Positions 8,981 through 16,764 of a stretch of 64,000 nucleotides of DNA are shown here, in pieces (the stretch's first letter is position 1; every line of letters starts with the position of its first letter). Made by a program: the position numbers and the translations under genes. The DNA is from Bacteroidota bacterium (GTDB lineage Bacteria > Bacteroidota > Bacteroidia > Flavobacteriales_D > Crocinitomicaceae), in NCBI GenBank assembly GCA_016192075.1, contig JACPUU010000018.1:217644-281643 (forward strand). The letters run 5' to 3'. A model generated the notes under the pieces. That model was not told the DNA's origin. It ran no database searches and saw only the letters and a list, made by a program, of their open reading frames with translations.

Positions 8981-9064
8981 GCCCACGTGGCGAAATTGGT
9001 AAACGTTGCGGTCTCAGAAGCCGTTGGAGTTAAATCCTTGGGAGTTCGAGTCTCCCCGTGGGCA
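8981..9064 (+). tRNA. tRNA-Leu (CAG)
   Basis: Class II tRNA with a long variable arm. The acceptor stem is GCCCACG (8981-8987) paired with CGTGGGC (9057-9063), the discriminator is A9064, and the T-arm is GGGAG-TTCGAGT-CTCCC. The anticodon stem GCGGT/GCCGT encloses the loop CTCAGAA, giving anticodon CAG at 9015-9017, which reads CUG leucine codons. The long variable arm and A73 agree with leucine. CCA is not encoded. Confidence 0.95.
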
Positions 9065-9217
9065 CAATAGTTGAAGGAGCGTTATGCTCCTTTTTTTATT
9101 TCTCCATACGGGGAGCGAGAAGTCTATCCTGAGTGAAACGAAGGAAGTCTCCCCGTGGGCACAATAGTTGAAGGAGCGTTATGCTCCTTTGTTTATTACT
9201 CCATACGGGGAGCGGGA
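9051..9217. repeat. Duplicated tRNA-Leu 3' end plus trailer/terminator
   Basis: 70 bp (9051-9120), comprising the last 14 bp of tRNA-Leu and its trailer, recur at 9148-9217 with only a few changes. Each copy has the hairpin AGGAGC/GCTCCT and ends with ACGGGGAG, complementary to CTCCCCGT at its start. The 27 bp between the copies contains a decayed member of the 26-bp hairpin family (around 9127-9145). The rest of the 282-bp gap up to the next gene shows only a promoter box. Confidence 0.85.
9075..9097 (+). terminator. Intrinsic terminator of tRNA-Leu
   Basis: AGGAGC-GTTAT-GCTCCT hairpin followed by seven T, 11 bp after the tRNA end. The second repeat copy carries the same hairpin with an interrupted T-run. 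Confidence 0.75.
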
Positions 9218-9328
9218 ATCTGACTTTTCAAGTCCGGCAGGCGTTATCTGAGATCTCATCTTACGCAGAAAAAGCGGAAGAAATATCCGTTGTGCTTTCT
9301 ATAAATTTTTCACTTTCAGTGCTTTTAC

Positions 9329-9336
9329 TATATTTG
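9329..9336 (+). promoter_or_regulatory. -7 promoter box of the 9347-14205 operon
   Basis: TATATTTG, exact consensus, 10 bp before the ATG at 9347. TTTT about 19 bp upstream may act as a weak -33 element. Confidence 0.55.
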
Positions 9337-9346
9337 GCGCCCTGTC

Positions 9347-12196
9347 ATGACTTTTCGTTGTTACAATAGCAAACACCTCTTCATTCAACTGTTTGTCGTT
9401 TTATGCCTGATCGTAAATCACGCTTCAGCACAAACCGTAACACCACTTATGGAAAAGGTTTATGCCCTCAACACCATTGTTTCAGATCCTGAAAAGCAGG
9501 TTGGAAATATCAACCCCGACAGTTTGCCATCACTACCCGTTGGACTGGTTAAAGAAATTGGCCAAACGCAGGTGGTTATTGCCATTGACAGCGCTTACTT
9601 TTTACCAGACGGAGCTTATTTTTCCGCGTATGTAGCGCTTGATTTTCCGGGGGCAGATCAGAAACTGGCCTTTGCAGCGAAAGACATTAAATTTAACCCA
9701 AAAGGTATTATTGGCGGTGAACAATCGCGACTTCAGCTTGTCAGTGAGCACCTCATTGAACTGGGGCCACACACGCAATTATTATTGCCTTCAGACGGAT
9801 CCAATTATGTAAACTGGTCGTGCAATGGCTTTGAGTCGGTCAACCTGCATGGTTTTTTTCTTTTTAAAGAGGGCATTATCCGCCCGCCGGATGGTTCAGC
9901 TGATTCAGTTGTAACAGCCGAATTCCAGGTCAACGTAACCGACATGCATAACCTGATGACCGCTGTTACTTTTTCACCCTTTGTGGTGAAGGGCATGGAA
10001 GATTTCAGCTTTACGGTATCTCAGGCCTATGTTGATATGAGTGATTTTGCAAATCCGGCCAATGTGGTTTTACCTACCTGTTATCAGCAATCATATCCTG
10101 ACGATATCAACCTCTGGCGCGGATTTTACCTCAGCTATTTCTCAGTTAAACTGCCTGAAGAACTTAGTAAACAAGGTAATCCGGTAACGCTATACGCCAA
10201 CTCGTTGTTTATTGATGATGCCGGCGTTACGGGGAATTTTGGCGGTACTAATCTTTTTACAACCAATGAAAATCACATGAATAATGAGTGGGGCTTTTCA
10301 GTAGATTCTCTGCTGGTTGGTCTTACACTGAATAAAATAACAACGGGCCGCATGGCCGGAGAAATTGTTGTTCCGCCGCTTGACAACAATAAGCTGGAAT
10401 ACGGTGCCCTGATTTCTCAAAACCCCTCAAACGGCCTGGTGAACTATAGTTTCAGCATCAGCCCCAGCGCATCAATGAGCATCAGCTGTTTTAACTCAAC
10501 ACTCCAGGTCTATGAGAGTTCGTCATTCAGCGTCGGTCGTGTTAACCGAAAATTTATGCCCAAGCTTGAACTTAACGGCAAGTGGACACTGGACAACACA
10601 AACTGGAAATTCAGCGGTATCTCTTTTGAAAAATTTACACTCATAACACAGGCGCCTTATGTTACCAACGGCTATTTTGCCCTGATTTCAAATGACGCAC
10701 CCCAGGGTAATACCGGTAATTTTCCGGTATCACTTTCCAATATTGGTTTTGGAATTATCAATAGTCAACCGGTGCTTGGGGCAACTGTTGGTCTTAACTT
10801 CGGAGATACCGATCAAAGCGGTTTCTCTGCCTCTACCACGGTCAAAATATATACCAACATCAGCCGTAATACACAAACCAACCGCACGCAATGGCAGTAT
10901 GATCATTTTGCATTAAGCACTATTAACCTGGAGGTAATGACAAGTGTGATTGAATTAACGGGTCAAATCAACTTTAACGATGATCATCCGGTTTATGGAA
11001 AAGGGTTTTACGGCGGTTTAAATTTCAAAATTCCATCCATCATGGAAAATTCCATGGCTATGGCCTGCGCCTTTGGAAAAGTGGCTGATTACCGGTACTG
11101 GATGATTGATGCAACCCTGCCAACCAGTCTTCCAATTGGCACTTCAACATTGATAACAAGCATTACCGGTGGAATTGCCTACCACATGGTAAATACAAAA
11201 TCACAGTCACAACTTATCAGCAGTGTCTCTCCAACGGCCAGTTCAGGTCCTGCCCTGGCAACGCACTATGTTCCGGATGGTGATGCCGGTTTGTTTTTTA
11301 AAGCCGGCGTCGGGTTCAAAAACGCCGTTAAAGAAGAGGCCTTTAACGGAGACGTTTTATTCACTGTCAGCTTTAACGAAAACGGCGGTTTAAATAACAT
11401 TAACTTCAGCGGTAATGTCTATTCCATGGCCAAGGTGGCTGAACGCATGACCAGCAGCAACTATGCAATGGGAACCGCCAACATCAATTACGATAACCAG
11501 CAAAAAATTCTGAACGCCCAACTCAACCTGAACGCTAATTTTTCAGATGCGCTTACCGCGACAATCTGGTCGCAGTTTTATTTTTCACCGGGACTCTGGT
11601 ATGTTCATTTAGGCAAACCATCTAACCCTTGCAGCGTAAATCTTTTGAACCTGGCCACCGCCAATGCCTATTTTATGATTGGGCAAAGCCTGGAACCCAT
11701 GCCAAATCCACCACCACAAGTCACCGCTGTTTTCAATACCATGAATGATCAGCGCAATGAAGAATCAATTGCAACCGGTGATGGTATTGCCTGCGGAATG
11801 AAAATGGATGCCTCTTTTGGCGGTGAGGTTTTTATTACCGAAGAAATTTATGTTTACGGAAATGGCTCCGCCGGGGCTGGTTTTGATATGACCCTTTACA
11901 AATATGCTCCAACAACCCACTGCGAAGGTTCTACGGCTCCGTTTGGTATGAATTACTGGTATCTGCAAGGTCAGCTTTACGCATACGCAGGCATTGTTGC
12001 CGGTGTTGCCAAGGCAGATCACTGGGACTTTAAAATTCTGGAAGGCAACGTGGCGCTTTTACTCCAGGGTAAATTGCCCAAACCATCTTACGTATACGGC
12101 GGTGTTTATTTACAGGCTGCTTTTATGGGGTTCATTGATGTAGACATGACCTTTGATTTTGATTTTGGAACCAATTGCGTACTTGTAAACGGATGA
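9347..12196 (+). CDS. Large secreted protein of unknown function (first gene of coupled pair)
   Basis: 949 aa with a signal peptide (hydrophobic residues 11-25, cleavage after HASA, mature QTVTP). The whole mature part is beta-rich with repeated short hydrophobic/glycine strands (for example YFLPDGAYFSAYVALDFPG, KFSGISFEKFTL, FYGGLNFKIPS). It contains no recognisable enzyme motif and no T9SS C-terminal domain: it ends FDFDFGTNCVLVNG. I do not recognise the family. Its stop codon overlaps the start of the next gene (ATGA), so the two proteins are probably made in fixed ratio and work together at the cell surface or in the periplasm. A large beta-helix or barrel-like assembly is one possibility. 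Confidence 0.8.
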   Translation: MTFRCYNSKHLFIQLFVVLCLIVNHASAQTVTPLMEKVYALNTIVSDPEKQVGNINPDSLPSLPVGLVKEIGQTQVVIAIDSAYFLPDGAYFSAYVALDFPGADQKLAFAAKDIKFNPKGIIGGEQSRLQLVSEHLIELGPHTQLLLPSDGSNYVNWSCNGFESVNLHGFFLFKEGIIRPPDGSADSVVTAEFQVNVTDMHNLMTAVTFSPFVVKGMEDFSFTVSQAYVDMSDFANPANVVLPTCYQQSYPDDINLWRGFYLSYFSVKLPEELSKQGNPVTLYANSLFIDDAGVTGNFGGTNLFTTNENHMNNEWGFSVDSLLVGLTLNKITTGRMAGEIVVPPLDNNKLEYGALISQNPSNGLVNYSFSISPSASMSISCFNSTLQVYESSSFSVGRVNRKFMPKLELNGKWTLDNTNWKFSGISFEKFTLITQAPYVTNGYFALISNDAPQGNTGNFPVSLSNIGFGIINSQPVLGATVGLNFGDTDQSGFSASTTVKIYTNISRNTQTNRTQWQYDHFALSTINLEVMTSVIELTGQINFNDDHPVYGKGFYGGLNFKIPSIMENSMAMACAFGKVADYRYWMIDATLPTSLPIGTSTLITSITGGIAYHMVNTKSQSQLISSVSPTASSGPALATHYVPDGDAGLFFKAGVGFKNAVKEEAFNGDVLFTVSFNENGGLNNINFSGNVYSMAKVAERMTSSNYAMGTANINYDNQQKILNAQLNLNANFSDALTATIWSQFYFSPGLWYVHLGKPSNPCSVNLLNLATANAYFMIGQSLEPMPNPPPQVTAVFNTMNDQRNEESIATGDGIACGMKMDASFGGEVFITEEIYVYGNGSAGAGFDMTLYKYAPTTHCEGSTAPFGMNYWYLQGQLYAYAGIVAGVAKADHWDFKILEGNVALLLQGKLPKPSYVYGGVYLQAAFMGFIDVDMTFDFDFGTNCVLVNG

Positions 12197-14205
12197 AGCG
12201 GCTGTCTCTTTTTATTGGTTTATTTTTTGGCTGTTTTACGCACGCACAAACCGCTGATTTTATTCTTAAATCACTGGTGCGTGAAGACACTGTTCTGCTT
12301 CGCTGGGCCCCGGCAAATGCTGATCTTATGCTGCGTGGTTTACGAAACGGGTATCAGCTTCAGCGCATTGATGGTTCAGGTGTTTTTGAAAATAATTCAA
12401 CGCTGCGCACTTTCAGCATTGAGCCCTTTGAAAGTCGCAAATCAGTGTTCGAAAATTCAGCCAGTGAAGAAACAAAAAACATGGCCGCATTTATTTCAGA
12501 CATGCTTCAGAATTCATCCCTTTCAGCTGAATCAAACCAAATGGCTTTTGCCGTTTTACTCCTGGGGTCATCTACCAACAGAGACATAGCCCGAATGCTG
12601 GGTTTGTTTTATGAAGATCTGACAGCACTATCCGGCAACTATTCTTACCGCGTTGTACTTAACAACGCTGATTCCAAAAGCAACACAGTTACACTTTCAT
12701 CTGACACGTTAACGGTTGACCATGATCTGAGCTTACTCAGCGGTTCAGCACGCCCCAGATTAAAACAGGCTTACCTGAGCTGGGAGGCCGAATCACTGCA
12801 GGCTGATTATGTGGCTTATTGGGTAGAACGGTCTACTGATTCGGTTCATTTTTCGAGGAGAAATACCCTGCCTTATTTTTTTCTGAAATCACAGGATGAG
12901 ACGGACAAAACAATTTGTGATTTTGTAGATACAACCGTTGCCGAAGGCATTGTTTATTATTACAGGGTTACCGGAATAACGCATTTTGCTGAAACGGGTA
13001 AATCATCCAACACCGTTGCTGTTTATGTTCCCAAAAACATTTGTGCTGATGCCCGCATTGACAGTATCCGGGTAAATGGTTTTGAGCGGCAGGTGTTTTG
13101 TAAGATTTTGACGCACTGCAAGGTCAACAATATTCAAAAATGGCAGCTTTTACGGTCAGACAGTTTACTTTTTGGTTACACGGTTTTGAAAGAACAGCTT
13201 TTTTCAGGGCATTCGCAGGTAGTTACAAGCAGCGTTCAGGTTCCGCTGGAAAGCGGTGATCGCTATTATTACAAACTAGCCTTGATTGGTGTAGACAAGG
13301 ATACCGTTTATTCATACCCCTATTACTTTTTTACCCTGGATCAAATTCCACCTTCAACACCACAAAATCTGACCGGATCGGTCAATGACTCAGGAATGGT
13401 ATCACTGACCTGGGACCCGAATCCTGAAAACGATATCCGCGGATACCGGGTGTATCGGTCCAATTCATTAAACGAAGAATTTATTGAAGTGAGCCGGACC
13501 TTTTGCACCAGTCCCGTTTTTAGAGATACACTGGATCTCCGGAACCTGACCCCGGATGTTTATTACCGCATTTCTGCCGTGGATTTAAATTACAACAATT
13601 CTAAAACCTGTGCCCCGGTAAAATTACTGAAGCCCGATACCATTGCTCCTGTACCGGCTGTTTTCAGAGCTTACCGGGTAGACTCAGGCGGTGTGTATTT
13701 AGCCTGGAATAATTCAAGCAGTGCTGATATTGCTGAGAACTTGTTACTGCGACAAGGCAATAATGTTGTGGATACGCTATTGCGCTGGACCGATAAAACC
13801 ACCAGCTGGCTTGATACAAGCGGGGTCGTCGGTAAAGGTTATGATTACCGCATTGTCACCCTTGATCAATCCAAAAACCCAGGCATTTCTGAGTCTGTTT
13901 TTGTGAATTATGAAACCGGTCTGCGTCCTGGTATCAGCAAACTGCAGGCCATTGTTAACCGCCCTGAAAAACAGGTTGAATTAAGCTGGACATTACCCGC
14001 CGATTCCGAGATTTATTCCATTCAGCTATACCGTGCTAAAAACGACAGCCGTTTTATTCTTTACAAAACCCTGCGCGAACCTTCCGCCACAAGTTTTACA
14101 GACAAAGATCTTTCTATGAATAATACCTACCGGTATAAAATCAAAGTGGTGTACAAAAACGGGGTTTCTTCTGTTGTATCAGAAGCGGTGGTTGTTATTT
14201 ACTAA
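12193..14205 (+). CDS. Secreted fibronectin type III-domain protein (second gene of coupled pair)
   Basis: 670 aa from the ATG at 12193, whose first bases overlap the upstream TGA. Signal peptide: MKRLSLFIGLFFGCFTHA then QTADF. Several Ig-like/FN3 modules follow. The clearest is at about residues 385-475, with PPSTPQNLTGS, VSLTWDPNPENDIRGYRVYRS and YYRISAVD. Similar modules are at ~185-280 and ~480-560, and the protein ends with another (VELSWTLP, YRYKIKVVYKNG). No T9SS domain is visible. It is probably an extracytoplasmic binding partner of the 949-aa protein; function is otherwise unknown. It runs convergently to tadA, 26 bp apart, with no clear terminator between them. Confidence 0.82.
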   Translation: MKRLSLFIGLFFGCFTHAQTADFILKSLVREDTVLLRWAPANADLMLRGLRNGYQLQRIDGSGVFENNSTLRTFSIEPFESRKSVFENSASEETKNMAAFISDMLQNSSLSAESNQMAFAVLLLGSSTNRDIARMLGLFYEDLTALSGNYSYRVVLNNADSKSNTVTLSSDTLTVDHDLSLLSGSARPRLKQAYLSWEAESLQADYVAYWVERSTDSVHFSRRNTLPYFFLKSQDETDKTICDFVDTTVAEGIVYYYRVTGITHFAETGKSSNTVAVYVPKNICADARIDSIRVNGFERQVFCKILTHCKVNNIQKWQLLRSDSLLFGYTVLKEQLFSGHSQVVTSSVQVPLESGDRYYYKLALIGVDKDTVYSYPYYFFTLDQIPPSTPQNLTGSVNDSGMVSLTWDPNPENDIRGYRVYRSNSLNEEFIEVSRTFCTSPVFRDTLDLRNLTPDVYYRISAVDLNYNNSKTCAPVKLLKPDTIAPVPAVFRAYRVDSGGVYLAWNNSSSADIAENLLLRQGNNVVDTLLRWTDKTTSWLDTSGVVGKGYDYRIVTLDQSKNPGISESVFVNYETGLRPGISKLQAIVNRPEKQVELSWTLPADSEIYSIQLYRAKNDSRFILYKTLREPSATSFTDKDLSMNNTYRYKIKVVYKNGVSSVVSEAVVVIY

Positions 14206-14231
14206 GCTTTGGTTGCACGGTTGCCGGTGCT

Positions 14232-14696
14232 TTACCCCAGATTTCTTTTTTTTGCAAAAAAATCCTGCAGCAATTTGGTTGATTCAGCAGCCAGCAAACC
14301 ACCCTCAATAACTGTTTTTGGATGAAACACATTTTTAGAAATAGTTGACACGCCTCTTTTTTCGTCTTTGGCGGCATAAACAATCCGGTCAATCTGTGAC
14401 CAGGCAAGAGCTCCCGCACACATCACACAGGGTTCCAGCGTCACGTATAGCGTACATTTTTTTAAATATTTTCCGCCCAAAAATTCTGCCGCTGAAGTAA
14501 TCGCCTGCATTTCGGCGTGCGCAGTAACATCGTGTAATTTTTCGGTCAGATTATAGGCCCGTGCAATAATGCGTTTTTCCAAAACAATGACACAGCCCAC
14601 CGGCACCTCATCGTCATCAAACGCCAGCTGAGCCTGACGCAAGGCCTGGCGCATGAAATATTCATCGTTAAACGGGTCGAGGTGTTGGTCAAGCAT
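14232..14696 (-). CDS. tadA: tRNA-specific adenosine deaminase
   Basis: Converts adenosine-34 to inosine in the anticodon of tRNA-Arg(ACG). 154 aa, normal length. The zinc-deaminase signature is complete: HAEMQAI (zinc His and catalytic Glu) and PCVMCAGA (two zinc cysteines). The N-terminal region DEYFMRQALRQAQLA is typical of TadA rather than of guanine deaminase. The ATG lies only 4 bp after a TAACTTTG box, implying a leaderless transcript. Confidence 0.92.
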   Translation of the reverse strand: MLDQHLDPFNDEYFMRQALRQAQLAFDDDEVPVGCVIVLEKRIIARAYNLTEKLHDVTAHAEMQAITSAAEFLGGKYLKKCTLYVTLEPCVMCAGALAWSQIDRIVYAAKDEKRGVSTISKNVFHPKTVIEGGLLAAESTKLLQDFFAKKRNLG

Positions 14697-14700
14697 GAGG

Positions 14701-14708
14701 CAAAGTTA
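14701..14708 (-). promoter_or_regulatory. -7 promoter box of tadA
   Basis: TAACTTTG on the minus strand, 4 bp upstream of the tadA ATG. Confidence 0.55.
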
Positions 14709-14716
14709 CGGTTTTT

Positions 14717-14839
14717 AGGGAAGAGGGAAGAGCCATAAGGGAAGAGGGATTCTAATTGTAGTCAGAAATTCTACTTTCACACCCCTCCTCTGGCCTGATT
14801 TTAAAATCCCTCATGGCTCTTTCCTTTTCCCTCTTCCCT
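14717..14839. repeat. Inverted repeat between tadA and aspS
   Basis: Two 33-bp purine/pyrimidine-rich arms (14717-14749 and 14807-14839) are imperfectly complementary; each holds GAGCCAT or its complement between GGGAAGAGGGA-like blocks. A 57-bp unpaired middle separates them. No terminal duplication or coding capacity is seen. It could be a small non-autonomous element or a bidirectional stem structure. Confidence 0.65.
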
Positions 14840-14847
14840 ATAATTAC

Positions 14848-14855
14848 TATCTTTG
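14848..14855 (+). promoter_or_regulatory. -7 promoter box of aspS
   Basis: TATCTTTG, exact consensus, 19 bp before the aspS ATG. Confidence 0.55.
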
Positions 14856-14874
14856 TCCCTTCAATTTTTTTATC

Positions 14875-16638
14875 ATGTACAGATCACATACCTGCGGCGA
14901 ACTTAGCGAAAAACACATTGGTCAAACCGTTATCCTGGGCGGCTGGGTGCAAACAATCCGTGACAAGGGCAACATTATTTGGGTTGATTTGCGTGACCGT
15001 TATGGTGTAACACAAGTTGTGGCCGAAAATGGTAAAGTGGCTGAAAATGTGCTTGCCGGATTAAAAGCGCTGGGGCGTGAATACGTGGTTCAGATTACCG
15101 GAAAAGTAATTGCCCGTCACAGCCCGAATCCAAACCTGAAAACCGGTGCCATTGAAATAGAAGCAACTGATGTGAATCTGCTCAACGCCTCCATCACTCC
15201 ACCATTTACAATTGAAGATGAAACCGATGGCGGTGAAGAATTGCGTATGAAATACCGGTATCTTGATTTGCGCCGAAACCCGGTTCAGGAAAAACTGAAA
15301 CTGAGAAATAAAGTGGCGCTGGAAACGCGCAAATATTTAGATTCCATTGACTTTATGGATGTGGAAACGCCTTATTTAATCAAATCAACCCCTGAGGGCG
15401 CGCGTGACTTTGTAGTGCCAAGCCGCATGAATCCCGGTCAGTTTTATGCCTTACCGCAATCACCGCAAACTTTCAAACAGCTTTTGATGGTTTCAGGTTT
15501 TGACAGGTACTATCAAATTGTAAAATGTTTCCGCGATGAAGATTTGCGGGCTGACCGGCAACCTGAGTTTACACAAATTGACTGTGAAATGGCTTTTGTG
15601 GAGCAGGAAGATGTATTAAAAACGTTTGAAGGCCTTATCAAACACCTTTTCAAAACCTGCCGTGGTGTTGATTTTCAGGGTGATTTTCCGCGCATGACAT
15701 TTGCAGAAGCCATGCAGAAATACGGCTCTGATAAACCGGATATTCGTTTTGCAATGGAGTTTGTTGAACTGAATGAGGTGGCTAAAGGAAAAAACTTTGC
15801 TGTTTTTGACGATGCTGAATTAATTGTTGCCATCAATGCCAAAGGTTGTTCTGAATTTACGCGCAAACAGCTGGATGAATTGACTGAATGGGTTAAGCGT
15901 CCGCAAATTGGCGCAAAAGGGTTGATTTATTGCAAATGCAATGCTGACGGAACCTTCAAATCATCGGTCGATAAATTTTTTGACAACGACGCGCTCTCAC
16001 AATGGGCAAAAAAATGCGGCGCAGCCGCCGGCGATTTGATTTTTGTGCTCTCCGGATATACCAACAAAGTGCGCAGCCAGATGAATGAACTGCGGCTTCA
16101 CCTTGGAACCATGCTTGGTCTGCGCAAAACAGATGAATTCAAACCCTTGTGGGTTTTGGATTTTCCGTTATTGGAATTTGATGAAGAAAACAAACGCTGG
16201 CATGCCATGCACCACCCCTTTACATCTCCAAAACCAGAAGATGTACACCTGCTGGAAACAAAACCGGGCAACGTGCGCGCAAATGCCTATGACCTTGCTA
16301 TGAATGGTGTTGAATTGGGGGGCGGATCTATTCGTATCCACGATAAAAAACTACAGGGCAAAATGTTTGAATTGCTTGGTTTTACTAAAGAAGATGCTGA
16401 AGCTCAATTCGGCTTTTTGATGAACGCTTTTGAATATGGCGCTCCACCACACGGTGGATTGGCTTTTGGCCTTGACCGTTTGGTTGCAACCATGGGTGGT
16501 TCTGATTCTATCCGTGATTATATTGCATTCCCTAAAAACAACAGCGGACGTGATATGATGATTGATTCACCTTCTGTGCTCCACAAAGAACAACTCGATG
16601 AGCTGGCTATTCAAACGCTTGTTCCGGAGCAAAAATAA
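14875..16638 (+). CDS. aspS: Aspartyl-tRNA synthetase
   Basis: Attaches aspartate to its tRNA; 587 aa, the bacterial AspRS length. The N-terminal OB-fold anticodon-binding domain ([23 protein letters not shown], residues 22-44) is followed by the class II catalytic core. Visible there are RYLDLRR, the ARDFVVPSR segment, motif 2 [20 protein letters not shown], the bacterial insertion domain, and motif 3 [11 protein letters not shown] near residue 528. It cannot be told from sequence inspection whether the enzyme also charges tRNA-Asn. A terminator follows 5 bp after the stop. Confidence 0.96.
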   Translation: MYRSHTCGELSEKHIGQTVILGGWVQTIRDKGNIIWVDLRDRYGVTQVVAENGKVAENVLAGLKALGREYVVQITGKVIARHSPNPNLKTGAIEIEATDVNLLNASITPPFTIEDETDGGEELRMKYRYLDLRRNPVQEKLKLRNKVALETRKYLDSIDFMDVETPYLIKSTPEGARDFVVPSRMNPGQFYALPQSPQTFKQLLMVSGFDRYYQIVKCFRDEDLRADRQPEFTQIDCEMAFVEQEDVLKTFEGLIKHLFKTCRGVDFQGDFPRMTFAEAMQKYGSDKPDIRFAMEFVELNEVAKGKNFAVFDDAELIVAINAKGCSEFTRKQLDELTEWVKRPQIGAKGLIYCKCNADGTFKSSVDKFFDNDALSQWAKKCGAAAGDLIFVLSGYTNKVRSQMNELRLHLGTMLGLRKTDEFKPLWVLDFPLLEFDEENKRWHAMHHPFTSPKPEDVHLLETKPGNVRANAYDLAMNGVELGGGSIRIHDKKLQGKMFELLGFTKEDAEAQFGFLMNAFEYGAPPHGGLAFGLDRLVATMGGSDSIRDYIAFPKNNSGRDMMIDSPSVLHKEQLDELAIQTLVPEQK

Positions 16639-16643
16639 ATTCA

Positions 16644-16684
16644 GCCCCGGTATTTACATAAATACCCTCTTTTCGGGGCGTTTT
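16644..16684 (+). terminator. Probable terminator of aspS
   Basis: GCCCCG (16644-16649) pairs with CGGGGC (16674-16679), followed by GTTTT. A nested AT hairpin, GTATTT/AAATAC, lies inside. Confidence 0.6.
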
Positions 16685-16764
16685 AAGCATCCGCTATTCC
16701 GTTTATACCGAACGATTTTCAATGTGTCCGGCAGAGTGTCCGGCTTACTTTGTATCTTGCATCA

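Noticed and set aside
9051..9217. A second tRNA gene
   Set aside because: Only the last ~14 bp of the tRNA are duplicated; there is no acceptor 5' half, D-arm or anticodon arm.
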